This document shows, one piece after another, positions 36,686 to 47,239 of a stretch of 64,000 nucleotides of DNA. The notes below the pieces were generated by a model. The model was not told where the DNA came from. It saw nothing but the letters and a program-made list of their open reading frames with translations, and searched no databases. The translations under genes were made by a program, and so were the position numbers. Numbering within the stretch: the stretch's first letter is position 1; every line of letters starts with the position of its first letter. This DNA is from Paraphysomonas bandaiensis (Eukaryota; Chrysophyceae): the NCBI GenBank assembly GCA_965644295.1, contig CBFFRP010000138.1:62001-126000 (forward strand). Reading direction: 5' to 3'.

Positions 36686-37821
36686 ATGGCATCATTTACA
36701 CACTACAGCGTCACTAATCAGGAGCAAATTCCAATATTAAAAGGCACAAGTGAAGTTCCTGTTGGCAATGATTTTTTACAGCATTTGTCTATAAAAATTA
36801 TGCATTTGGATGAAGATACAATCGTATTCGACTTAATTGGCGTTGATGTATCCATTGCCAATGCATTACGGCGTATTCTTCTCGCAGAAGTTCCAACAGT
36901 TGCAATTGAAACTGTTTATATTCAGGACAATACATCAATTTTACAGGATGAAGTATTATCTCATCGACTTGGATTGGTTCCGATTAAAGCAGACCCTCGA
37001 CTCTTCGACGACTATTCTGCAGAAGATGACCCAACTGATCTTAATACCGTTGTCTTCAAGTTAGATGTCACCTGTGAATCTGGTGATGGAGACTTCACCA
37101 GAAGTGCTTATTCTGGTGATTTAGAGTGGCAACCTCAGGGTGATCAAGCTGAAAAGTTTCCGGAAGGAATTAGACCTGTACATGGTGATATACCTCTTGT
37201 CGTAATGAAGCCAGGGCAGAGTGTCAGGCTGGAGGCACACTGTCATAAAGGAGTCGGCAAAGACCACACAAAGTATAGCCCGTGCGCCACCGCGTCATAT
37301 AGATTAATGCCGGGTAAGTGTTACGCATCGTGCCTCGGTATTTAGGTGCTGATATTATGCAGACATAACTGTTGGGGAGGAGGTGCGTGGTCAACTTGCC
37401 ACAGAGTTGGTGGTAAGTGCATTGCGGTAATAGTGCTCTAATTGTGCTGATGCTGATCAATCAGGACATGTGTCCCATGCAAGTGTTCGACATTGAGGAT
37501 ATTGGTAAGGGTGGTCCTCGGGCGAGGGTAGCGAGGCCTAGAGACTGTACAATGTGTCGTGAATGCATTCGTAGAGACGGATGGGACAAGAGAGTCAGCC
37601 TCAAACGTGTAGCACAACATTTTATATTTACTGTCGAGTCTACTGGGTGCCTTCCACCCCAGGATCTCGTCAAGATGGTACGTGTTGAAGGTCTGTATAA
37701 TTGTGTTGTGTTTACGAGAACTATTGTAATGTAGGCCATCGGAGTATTGCGAAATAAAACGTTGGTTATGCAAGATCTTGTCAACCAACATCAGGGGATA
37801 AACGGAGAGGCAGCTGACTAG
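36686..37821 (+). CDS. RNA polymerase I/III shared subunit RPAC1 (AC40), 4 exons
   Basis: Exons 36686-37313, 37363-37412, 37465-37677 and 37735-37821 give 978 nt and 325 aa. The alpha-subunit-like dimerisation signature DVSIANALRRILLAEVPTVAIE and HRLGLVPIKADPRLF identify the family. KGVGKDHTKYSPCATASYRLMP and HFIFTVESTGCLPP separate RPAC1 from RPB3. The exon-3 segment CTMCRECIRR has an additional Cys pair. The protein heterodimerises with RPAC2 in Pol I and Pol III. Introns are 49, 52 and 57 nt. Confidence 0.94.
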
Positions 37822-39970
37822 AGCTGCGAAATAGTAGTAGCGAATATGTAATATCAGAGGACTGAATAGATTATTTTGTGCTATTAAATTTGAAGTATAT
37901 ATTGATAATAAAAAGTTGACGACGTCATGTGTGTACTAGGCATAAATAATGATGATCAGTGATCACATGGTATTTTAGATTTGTTTGCAAGGAAAATATT
38001 GAAATTAGTTGTTAGCTGTAGTGCTGTAGTTGTCGAAGAGACGTAATAAACTTGTAAATCTTGAAGAGGTGGAAATCTGGTTCTGAAAGTAAGAAAATAC
38101 ACGTAACGTAGTTTTCATGATAAAGGAGCAAACTCGTGTTTGCGATGAAACAAAATGTATTTGTTTGTTTGGCTTATATACATAGATCGTTTTAGTTCAG
38201 ACACTATAAATGCTTTGGAAAACTACTGGTTTGAGTTTGAATAACACACTATTAGTGTAAATGTGGATTCTAAATTTACTTTTGAGACTAAACAAGGGGA
38301 GTAAACCGACTGTTACAGTTGCCCCTCAGATAGGGCGTCAAATACCACTAAATTAGTCACAATGGTATTGACCAACGCCCACCTCATCCTCTTCGGAATT
38401 TCTCAAAGAGTTTAATGACAGTGTCACTATTAACAACTAAATAATTTCTTCTGTAGCACTAAATGATAAAGGTTGTGATTCGGATATAAAATGCTGTCAT
38501 AATTCGTGTATGAAATCAACACGGTAACATCGCGTCTGGAAACAGTCTGGATGCAATCAAATGTGATAAATAGCTATAGTAAAACTGAAACCCGAATTGC
38601 AGTTGTCAGGTATGCTACACTATATTGAACTAACATCCACACCACCTGACCCTTCATCGGAAGATGATTATAATAATCTCTCTGACATGTGACAAGTTTA
38701 ACGGAAATATACGTACAAGCTTAGTTTATTTAAAAGAATATGAACTGGGTTTATGGAATTCTACAACAGAAAATAATAGAGACACAAAATGTACTCCTCA
38801 TCTACTGTTGGATATATTTACTGGAACACAATGTATTCTAAACCTTTCATTGTGTAGTGTACCATTGATACAAGACATTTTTTCTCGATGGCGTACATCT
38901 ATTTCGACGCGATGGAGTTTAACCATCCTCTTGCGGAATGAAATGTACGAAATGTGACTACAATGACGTCTATTTTTGCGAACGCAAAGGCGTCCATCCA
39001 ACCGCTTGGAAAGTAGAAGGTGGGTATGTGAGTTGTATGATAGTTATGTCATATATATATGTTCTCTGGGGCTTCTGCTTTCTCTCAACCCCTCCAAAAG
39101 AAATATGTGTACATGTACTCACTGGAGGTGGAATGTAGCGCCAATGGCTTTTTCTGCTACGATATCAGATCGATTGCGGAAAACAAATGCCCCGGGAAAC
39201 AGATTCTAATGCTTGTCGCATGCTATTGTTAGCAATTATATTGGATCGACCAGTGTTTTCCACAATCAATCTGATATCGTAGCCGAAAAACCATTGACAC
39301 TACATTACATTCCACCGCCAGTCAAGCACCCGGGCTAGTTCACCTATAAAGGACAGAGAGCAAAAGTGGTTGCACCTTGGTGCTTGTGGTGACACACAAG
39401 CAGCTTTCGTAGCACCAAATAGTAAGATATCAGAGTCAAGCACTAGGTAGTTAAATTATGCTACATAGTTCTGACTCTTACCCGCCTATTTCTAATAATC
39501 AGACCTTCATTACTACTCGATATAATATACATGGAATCTGTTTTCCAACAACGGTATTACTTGTAGCAAAGTTGCAATGTTTTGAATTTGTTCTTCTGTA
39601 TTTTCATGGAAATCACATAAAATGTAGCTGCAACACTTGTAAATGGCGATATGATGGGTACATTGTAGTTCATATATTGAGGTCGAAATTACAATCACAA
39701 TGGTTATCATTGTGTATTTCATTGTACATTGGGGGTCGTGTTGTAAAATGTACAGGCGTATACTCTTCAATTATAATTGTTTGTTGATATAACATTGGAT
39801 AATTATTATTCTCTATCTTCCAAAACAAACTTCTTCCTATGTGTATGTACCAAATGTCACGGATATACATAGTATGCTTACCTATTGCGCACGTTTCAAT
39901 AAACCCTTAGAATGGGATACGTCAAAAGTAAACCGAGGGATTTCATGTTTCACATACACACATACATACA
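37822..39970. other. Intergenic with small repeats, no gene recognised
   Basis: Contains the 39122-39318 hairpin and a short family-A repeat fragment at 39367-39440. Open frames at 38664-38957 and 39458-39787 show no homology or splice support. Confidence 0.45.
39122..39318. repeat. Imperfect hairpin, MITE-like
   Basis: About 60 bp at 39122-39183 (GGTGGAATGTAGCG ... GCTACGATATCAGATCGATTG) recur inverted at 39256-39316, separated by about 70 bp. Target duplications could not be fixed. It resembles a short non-autonomous inverted-repeat element. Confidence 0.5.
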
Positions 39971-40587
39971 TCATTCATTCATACATCGAGAAGATGTAAA
40001 TAGTGGATGCTCGCTAGTCAATTTATCTCTCAGCCAAGTTTCGTGATCAACTAAAAAAGGACATACAAACAAAAACGGACAGCGCGCTTTAAATCCGTCT
40101 GGAAAGAGTAAGTATCCAGGCAGAATTTCTTCCCAGTATTCATCAGTTAATATTTCCAATACTTCAAGTGAGAAGTGTGGTGGCAAAGCAGCAAAACTTT
40201 CATCGTCAAAGTATAAATCATTAATCATCCTTCCACAAAGCTGATCAGCTCCATCATCATACATGACTTTGATTTTACCAAGACTATGTCCCATTCTGAG
40301 GGGAACAGTGGTTGGAAAAGGACCAGAGACTTGACCAAGACAACACCAACCAGATCCTTTTGTACTACTGTGAGCTCCGATGTCACCAATTGGGTAATCC
40401 ATAAGCTCTAAAGGACTCAAAACATCGATCTTTGCTATATGTGCCCTTGAAATAATTGATTGTTACTGCAGTCAGATGCAACTTCAGTGTTGGAGTCAAC
40501 AGACACAACCGGCTGTTGTTGTTTACGGCTACTTCCTTTTACCATTTGAGGGAACTTTTCTTCCATGTCTGAATCTGTCTCATTCAT
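39971..40587 (-). CDS. Hypothetical protein, 2 exons, 32-nt intron
   Basis: Exons 40587-40467 and 40434-39971 join to 585 nt and 194 aa. The N-terminal 40 residues are polar (MNETDSDMEEKF, SSRKQQQP). The rest is a compact domain rich in Gly and aromatics: LSPLELMDYPIGDIGAH, then GKIKVMYDDGADQLCGRM and EILTDEYWEEILPGYLLFPDG. The V-YDDG pattern is faintly tudor/SH3-like, but I do not recognise the family. The 32-nt intron is shorter than those of the housekeeping genes and equals the one in the divergent partner at 41073. Probably accessory, possibly part of a mobile unit. Confidence 0.5.
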
Positions 40588-41072
40588 GGTTGCAGTAGCT
40601 ATGGTCGAATGCTGTCATGTCGCAGATATAGTAGAGCTTCGTATAGCTATGCAGTCCATACATTGGCTACATCCATGCATACACATGGTTTCAGCTCTCG
40701 TTTTATGGTGACCGTATATTAAGCTAGATACAGGCTTTTTTGCATGAAAACCCTAATTTGTGCATAAAATCCATAATTTATGTATAAACCTATAGTTTTA
40801 AGTATAAAATCTACATATTTTGGGTACGTTTTGTGAAAGTGATAATAAAAGCTGGCCATCTTATTTTGAGTATCGTACCAGCATCCTTTGTATATTTTTG
40901 TTCTAGATATTGAGTCAATAATTATCTGTATTCCGGCCGTAGTTGTATTGTAGTTCTATAGAGAATATTTGCTTCAATTTATTCCCGAAAAATGAGATGC
41001 TGACTGCCTATACGACATGCAGGGAGCTTCACTAGACATACTTCCATTACTTTATCTGCTGTGTATATAACA
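40588..41072. promoter_or_regulatory. Divergent spacer between the two short-intron genes
   Basis: 485 bp. Around 40740-40825 the sequence alternates ATAAAATCCATAATT-type units, related to sequence at 42965-43025. No motif is assignable. Confidence 0.35.
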
Positions 41073-41704
41073 ATGTCCGATGAATGCAGCATCGGTAACA
41101 AGCGCAAGTTAACATTGAGAAGTTTCTCGGATATACAGAAATATCATTTCGTGAAAGAATATAAAGAGGGTCATTTCAAATCACTCAATCAATTCGTAGC
41201 CTACAAGAAGAACATATTCTGCCGTTCAGCATTATGCAAATGGATTAAAGACTGGGATAATGGGACATTGAAGATTGAAACTTGTACAGGTCGCAAGAAG
41301 CAAAGGAAGGGTTCATTTCCTGAGGTGGAGGAAAGAATTATTGAGTATATTAATTTGCACCAGAAAAAATACAAGACAGATAAATGCGGTTTGAGCTGGT
41401 TGCACCTACAGCAGAAGGCTAAGGACTATGCAAAGGTTTACAATATTAAGAAGCAAGTAATTCACATGTTTAACATAGTGCTGTGTAGATAGTCTATGCG
41501 GATGATGAAGAAACCCTCACTTCATTTCAAGCTTCATCTGGCTGGTTAAGCAATGTGTTGAAGAGTCGGAACAATTATGTTCTTGTGAATCAGCACCGAG
41601 AAGCTTCTGAGTTAACTGAAAGTTTCTTAGAGGAGCGCACAGAATCTTCGTCACAACCAACGATGCAGCAATTTTTCCCGGTGCAAAAATCTTCTACATT
41701 ATAA
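41073..41704 (+). CDS. CENP-B/Tigger-type DNA-binding protein without DDE domain
   Basis: Exons 41073-41456 and 41489-41704 give 199 aa after removing a 32-nt GT-AG intron. The N-terminal half has a first helix-turn-helix (FSDIQKYHFVKEYKEGHFKS), and the GSFPEVEERIIEYINLHQKK region is a CENPB/Tc5 helix-turn-helix as in pogo/Tigger transposases. The tail has FQASSGWLSNVLKSR, also typical of the end of that domain, but no DDE nuclease follows. The C-terminus contains QPTMQQFF, a full match to the PCNA-interacting (PIP-box) consensus. Either a truncated transposase or a domesticated DNA-binding protein. Confidence 0.62.
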
Positions 41705-41835
41705 CAGCGTCATGTAGTAATTTTATGTCACACAGCGTTATGTAATACCAGGCTTTTCACACAATTATTTATCTGTAATGTGATAATAGAAATTTTTTTC
41801 AGTCATAAGCTAGTATGCCAGGTTGGACTATAGAC

Positions 41836-42804
41836 CAGGGATAGGGAACAATATATTGTATTGCAATATATTGTACAATATATTGCAATATATTGTAAAA
41901 TATATTGATTGGTGGACTGGTCAAATATTCCATCAATAGTGTTTCTGTTAATAGAGCTCACAATACTATTGCAATATATTGCAATCAATATTATGATAGT
42001 CATATAAGAGAAGATCCTCAACTGTATGGTGCAAAATATACGCCTCTGTATACAAATATCCGGAAAATAAGAAAAAAAGCCTATTTTTGATGTTATTTTC
42101 TATTTTTTATGTATCGCCAGCTCAAACAGCACTCTACACCTCTCCACATGTATGTACAGTACTTCTCTTAATATAGTATATATATCCTATAGTGACAAGA
42201 AGAGACAACTGAATGATGAGTGCATACAAGAGTAGGGACATTTACCGCTGTTTTTGGAGTCCGGTCGAAGGTGTCCCGAACAAACACGAGTGTAAAATCT
42301 GCGGACGTAAACGACAACAGAATATTCGGAATGGATACAACAATCTAAAGGATCACACTTTCTCTCATGATGTGTGGGAGGAGACATTGAAGAGGTATTT
42401 ACGGGCTGTCTGCACCAATGGTCCCATGGATGCTTTTGTTCTGCAGCCTTCAGACAAGGCGAAAACAATTTATGAGTGGGTGGAGTGGATTGTCGAGGAA
42501 AATCTTCCATTAAATTTCTCAGATGATGTCTCAGAGGATGAGTATGAGGAAACTTTTAATTAGTTAAGAGTAGTTGGTTTGATTATCAAGTGACCTTAGA
42601 CCTTATAAAATATGGCAAGTACTAAAAATGAAAACTACGGATGTGTTTACTTACTGATTAGTCATACTAATATATTGCAATATATTGTACAATATATTGC
42701 AATATATTGCAATAGTATTGTAGGGCCGGTTTAAAAAATCCATCAATACTATTGATGGAACGCTACCTAACAATAGTATTGCAATATATTGTTCCCTATC
42801 CCTG
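41836..42804 (+). mobile_element. hAT-type element, non-autonomous, with 8-bp TSD
   Basis: Termini are CAGGGATAGGGAACAATATA at 41836 and its exact reverse complement ending at 42804 (about 23 bp perfect). CTATAGAC is duplicated directly at 41828-41835 and 42805-42812, the 8-bp target duplication of hAT transposons. Subterminal AATATATTGCAATATATTG repeats lie at both ends. The only ORF is a BED-type zinc finger. The insertion sits within a tandem pair of an approximately 125-bp unit (41750-41830 resembling 42846-42930). Confidence 0.92.
42213..42563 (+). CDS. BED-type zinc-finger ORF inside the hAT element
   Basis: 116 aa from the ATG at 42213, no intron. ECKICGRKRQQNIRNGYNNL then KDHTFSH shows the C-x2-C ... 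H-x3-H spacing of BED fingers, which bind transposon ends. YEWVEWIVEENLPLNF matches the segment that follows the finger in hAT transposases. The acidic end (DDVSEDEYEETFN) replaces the catalytic region, so it cannot be an active transposase but could still bind termini. Confidence 0.72.
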   Translation: MMSAYKSRDIYRCFWSPVEGVPNKHECKICGRKRQQNIRNGYNNLKDHTFSHDVWEETLKRYLRAVCTNGPMDAFVLQPSDKAKTIYEWVEWIVEENLPLNFSDDVSEDEYEETFN

Positions 42805-42812
42805 CTATAGAC

Positions 42813-43780
42813 TATAGTATACGATATACGACATTTTAATCAAAGACTTAAGGTTTCACACAATTATTTATCTGTAATGTGATAATAGAAAATTTTCCGA
42901 TCCTAAGCTAGTACGCCATGTTGGACTGTAGTATACGACATCTTAATTAAAGACTTAAGAGTTTTGAGTATAAAACCATGGTTTTACTATCTAAAAACTA
43001 GGGTTTTAAAAAGAATAGTAGGATTTTCTATGGTGACCCCTCTCGTTATGGTGGTCAGTTTTGCCACAGTACATGTGGTCACCATAACGCGAATGTACTG
43101 TACATACATAATATTGTTTCGCATCGTGATACTACTGTTTAAGTCAGTATTGATATTCCTCGATTTCTCCTTCCTTAGGTTCGATTGGATGATCGTTGTG
43201 TAGAGTATAAATGATCTTAGGCTTTCTGTGAAACCATGCAAGACACTTCTTCTGCCACCTGGAGAAATTCTTCGTGTCGATCTTCGGCGTTGAGTCTCGC
43301 CGTTGTTGAATCCAAGTCGGTTGAGTCGTAACTTGCTACTTTAACTGACATCTCGCTACCAAATAAAAATTTAAGCTTAGTAGTAGTAAGAAGAATGTTG
43401 TGATTATTAGAATGTAAGTGATGAACACAGTATTGTGATAAAAGTGAATAATAATATAGAGCATATCTATCATGCACAATGGAATAGTTAGAAGTGTAAC
43501 TGCTAAGGACGATGATCGTCGTTATGATGACAATCATGTATCTTCAACAGATACTCTCATTAATTCTGTTCATGATATATTTCTTTGAACATTGTGACTC
43601 ACATATATTATCTTATATGAATTCGAATCATAATATATAACTGGTAAAAGTGTTCATATGAAATTATTGAATGAATAATGAGAGATGTTTATTAATTGAT
43701 TACTAAGGTCAAAAATTAGTACTTCAAACAAACTACAAATTTCAACTTTGATCATCTACTAACAGCACCATATTATCAAG
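42813..43780. other. Intergenic; second copy of the 220-bp duplication
   Basis: 43370-43580 corresponds to 34150-34380. A 44-codon minus-strand frame from 43348 (MSVKVASYDSTDLDS...) is open but unrecognised. Otherwise AT-rich with no gene. Confidence 0.45.
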
Positions 43781-44075
43781 TCGATCCATCACATGGATAT
43801 GTATAGTCCTGTGAACGAACAAGCCACTGCAGAACATCCAAGTGTCCACCTCTACCAGCAGCATTGCAGTGTCTGCATTCCAGAGACATTTAGGGTCCTA
43901 CGAACAAAGCCACTGTAAAACATCCAAGTATCCACTCCTGCAGCCTCGATGCATGTCTGTTCATTCCAGGGCATGGAAGGCCTTGTGAACGAAGCCACTG
44001 CATAACATCCACGTGCCCACCCATAGCAGCCATTATACAAGCTCCTGTCTCTTACAAGTCATCGGCACAAAACAG
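43780..44075 (-). pseudogene. F-box/ankyrin family remnant
   Basis: On the minus strand about three diverged 87-bp repeat units follow directly on the end of the F-box exon segment (the MTCKR codons near 44048). Several stops and frameshifts interrupt it. Its 5' side (44160-44575) is the conserved upstream block of the family, in inverted orientation to the blocks at 59890 and 63335. Confidence 0.75.
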
Positions 44076-44159
44076 ACTTGTGGGTTTTCTCCCAATATAA
44101 ACACTTATTATTACTGCTCAAGCACCTAACATGGTCAACAATATCCGCTAGATAACGAA

Positions 44160-44575
44160 GTACAGTATTGACTTTGATTGGAAAGTGGTCAAAAAAGCCA
44201 CTTTTAATGATCTAAATCCCTAAGAAATTGGAAATATGGGGTATTTAGGCCAACAGAATGATGTGTGCAGGTCAGGCTGAGGTGGATATGAGCCAGACTG
44301 CTTCGAGTTTTGATGCCTGTCCAGAATCTTTCAATCTGAGGGAGGGGTGAGTCCCACGCTTTTACTGGAGAGAGTATTTAGTACTGGGGTGATCCAAGGC
44401 AGTAGTGTCTCGCCCCGTGAGGCTTGAAGCCTTTCTTGTGCAATAGAATCGTGAGTACAGTCAAGTACCATATATATGTGTGAGAGAATCTAGCTGGTAG
44501 CCGCAATCGATGCAAGTGGTTTGTTTGTGTCAAGCCCACGACATGACCCTAACTCTGAGAGGACTGGGTACCACA
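44160..44575. repeat. Conserved upstream block of the F-box/ankyrin family (inverted copy)
   Basis: About 400 bp here are nearly identical, in reverse complement, to 59890-60290 and 63335-63730. Landmarks are AGGCTTGAAGCCTTTCTTGT, CCAAGGCAGTAGTGTCTCGC and the AGTGGTCAAAAAAGCC end. The constant position before family members suggests a promoter carried along by segmental duplication, perhaps with an older element inside. Confidence 0.75.
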
Positions 44576-45170
44576 GCTTCAAATCATATTCAGTATCAGA
44601 TGTGGCATATTCTTGAACGGTAGTGTATTTGTCCCTACTAAATTTAACCGACATTCCTACTAAACTAAAATGTAACCATTTGTTTCTACTAAATTTTGCT
44701 GACGTCCATATTAAAGTTAGAATATGACATAACTACATAACTGAACAAGATTATCACTCTATGCTGAGATTATAAGTTAGATAGTATATATAGTAACATT
44801 GGTGCTAGCGATCTGGTTGTATACGCGGTACTTCTTGGCGAGAATTATAAACTGAGAATCAGGTTGATGCTTTAAGGCTAAACAATAATACTAATAATAT
44901 ATTGTTTCTACACTTGTGTGTTGTGTGCTATTCGTGATACAACCTGTTGATGCATAGCGAGCCGTTACCAAGGTTATCAAACCGGGGCTCGCCATAATTT
45001 GGTGTTAACAATCGTCAGTCTTTGTTACTATACAGTATTTGTATCTATCGTACTTCTAAGAGAAACTATGAGGTATATTGTGATACTAAAACGTAAATCA
45101 TTTTTTTAATTTCATGAAATAATCTTAGAGTATACCTAAGTATATTATAAATACTATAGTATAAATAGGA
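44576..45170. other. Downstream segment shared with the right-hand cluster
   Basis: Matches 61640-63330 in reverse complement, apart from the 1-kb MULE present only on the right. It has no ORF of its own. Confidence 0.7.
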
Positions 45171-45284
45171 GTGCAGACAGTAGATGCGACCTGTTTAAAC
45201 TACCAGTGTATAAAAAATACTACAAGGTATAATAGGGGTGCAGCCAGTGGATGTGAACGAAGCCACTTCAGAACACCCAAGAGT

Positions 45285-45775
45285 CCACCCATAGCATCCC
45301 ATGGACATGGAGGGTCCTGTACAAGAAGCAAGTTCAGCACATACAAGTGTCCACTACAAGCAGCCATAATCATAAGTCTGTGTATCCCATGGACATGGAG
45401 GGTCCTGGGCACGAAGCCACTTCAGAACATCCCAGTGTCCACCCATAGCAGTCATATCACAGTCCGCGCATCCCATGGACATGGAGGGTCCTGTACAAGA
45501 AGCAAGTTCAGCACATACAAGTGTCCACTACAAGCAGCCATAATCATAAGTCTGTGTATCCCATGGACATGGAGGGTTCTGGGCACGAAGCCACTTCAGA
45601 ACATCCCAGTGTCCACCCATAGCAGTCATATCACAGTCCGCGCATCCCATGGACATGGAGGGTCCTGTACAAGAAACAAGTTCAGCACATACAAGTGTCC
45701 ACTACAAGCAGCCATAATCATAAATCTGTGTATCCCATGGACATGGAGGGTTCTGGGCACGAAGCCACTTCAGAA
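45285..45775 (-). repeat. Higher-order ankyrin repeat, 174-bp unit, degenerate
   Basis: Three nearly identical 174-bp units (two 87-bp ankyrin units each) start near 45299, 45474 and 45650. A 1-nt insertion in each TATGATTATGGCTGCT junction breaks the frame, so these lie beyond the stop of the intact gene and are not translated with it. Confidence 0.8.
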
Positions 45776-47054
45776 CATCCAAGTGTCCACCCATAGCAGC
45801 CATATCACAAATCCGTTCACCCCATGGACATGGAGGTTCCTGTGACCGAAGCCATTTCAAAACATCCAGGTGTCCTCCCATAGCAGCCATATTACAAGTT
45901 CCTGCATTCCATGGACATGGAGGGTCCTGTGCACGAAGCCACTTCAGAACATCCAAGTGTCCACCCATAGCAGCTTCGCGGCAAGTGTCTGCATCCCATG
46001 TACATGGAGGGTTCTGTGAACGAAGCCACTTCAGCACATCCAAATGTCCTCCCATAGCAGCCATATTACAAGTTCCTGCATTCCATGGACATGGAGGGTC
46101 CTGTACACGAAGCCACTTCAGAATATCAAAATGTCCTCCCATAGCTGCCATAGTACAAGTCTGTGCATCCCATGGACATGGAGGGTCCTGTGAACGAAGC
46201 CACTTCAGAACATCCAAGTGTCCACCCCTAGCAGCTTCGCGGCATGTGTCTGCATTCCATGGACAAGGAGGGTCCTGTGCACGAAGCCACTTCAGAACAT
46301 CCAGGTGCCCACCGAAAGCAGCCTTATCACAAGTTTCTTCATCCCATGGACATGGAGGGTCCTGTGAACGAAGCCACTTCAGAACATCCAAGTCACCACC
46401 CCTAGCAGCCATATTACAAGTCCGTTTACGCCATGGACATGGAGGGTCCTGTGAACGAAGCCACTTCAGAATATCCAGGTGCCCACCGAAAGCAGCCATA
46501 TCACAAGTTCTTGCATCCCATGGACATGGAGGGTCCTGTGAACGAAGCCACTTCAGAACATCCAAGTGTCCTCCCCAAGCAGCATTCCAGCAAGTGTCTG
46601 CACCCCATGTACAAGGAGGGTTCTGTGAACGAAGCCACTTCAGCACATCCAAGTGTCCACCCCTTGCAGCCATATTGTATGTCTTTGTATCCCATATGTG
46701 TGTTGGGTCCTCTGTATGTGTACGATGCCTTATGAGGAATTCCATCTGCTGTATTCTGCCGTATAGTGCGCATCTATTCATTATAAGCATGTGTGGGCAG
46801 CCCATAGACAGAGCCCATGAGACCATTGAGTTGGTCATACAGTAGTGAGATGCACGTGACTCAAGTCTCTCTCTGCTCTTGTCTCTCGTGCTATCAGCCA
46901 TATCGTGAAGTCTCTTACAAGTCATCATCACAGGAAGGAGAGCTGAGGGTGGGATCATAGAGATGACCAGACGAAGAACATCATCATTAAGATCAGCTAT
47001 ACTCGACATGTCAACACTGATAATACGCTGAGGGTGTGTGAGGCTCATATACAT
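45702..47054 (-). CDS. F-box/ankyrin-repeat protein, copy 1
   Basis: 450 codons, single exon, starting MYMSLTHPQ. Residues about 15-75 (LNDDVLRLVISMIPPSALLP, then CKRLHDMADS) look like an F-box. From about residue 110 to the end runs a tandem of 29-residue units with consensus GGHLDVLKWLRSQDPPCPWD followed by xxTCxMAA. These are ankyrin-like but four residues shorter than the 33-residue norm, with an invariant PCPW. Units are homogeneous at DNA level, indicating recent expansion or gene conversion. If the F-box works, the protein would be a substrate receptor of an SCF ubiquitin ligase with the repeats binding targets; this is inference. Confidence 0.8.
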   Translation of the reverse strand: MYMSLTHPQRIISVDMSSIADLNDDVLRLVISMIPPSALLPVMMTCKRLHDMADSTRDKSRERLESRASHYCMTNSMVSWALSMGCPHMLIMNRCALYGRIQQMEFLIRHRTHTEDPTHIWDTKTYNMAARGGHLDVLKWLRSQNPPCTWGADTCWNAAWGGHLDVLKWLRSQDPPCPWDARTCDMAAFGGHLDILKWLRSQDPPCPWRKRTCNMAARGGDLDVLKWLRSQDPPCPWDEETCDKAAFGGHLDVLKWLRAQDPPCPWNADTCREAARGGHLDVLKWLRSQDPPCPWDAQTCTMAAMGGHFDILKWLRVQDPPCPWNAGTCNMAAMGGHLDVLKWLRSQNPPCTWDADTCREAAMGGHLDVLKWLRAQDPPCPWNAGTCNMAAMGGHLDVLKWLRSQEPPCPWGERICDMAAMGGHLDVLKWLRAQNPPCPWDTQIYDYGCL

Positions 47055-47084
47055 GCACTACCAGATTGACATACATACACTCTG

Positions 47085-47239
47085 GGGGTGGTTGTGCATA
47101 TCGATTTCATCGATTTGTTGAAAAATCATCGTTTTCTCAGTGAAAAGTGAAAAAAAGTGACTTTTTAATGAAAAAACGATGATTTTTCGATGAAATAAAC
47201 GATGAACAAATCGATGAAATCGATATGCACAACCACCCC
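47085..47239. mobile_element. PIF/Harbinger-like MITE, 155 bp, 3-bp TSD
   Basis: Near-perfect hairpin with ends GGGGTGGTTGTGCATATCGA and its complement, flanked by CTG direct repeats (47082-47084 and 47240-47242). The uninterrupted site ACTCTGACTAG exists at the paralogous position near 63888-63898 (reverse orientation), which proves insertion after duplication. The 3-bp duplication and GGG start suggest PIF/Harbinger. Confidence 0.85.

Noticed and set aside
45985-46845. 286-codon plus-strand ORF opposite F-box/ankyrin copy 1
   Set aside because: Antisense shadow of the 87-bp repeats; it has no homology and mirrors the coding strand.
45285-47054. CRISPR array, considered because of regular 87-bp repetition
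   Set aside because: The repeats are coding, without unique spacers, in a eukaryotic genome; they are protein repeats.
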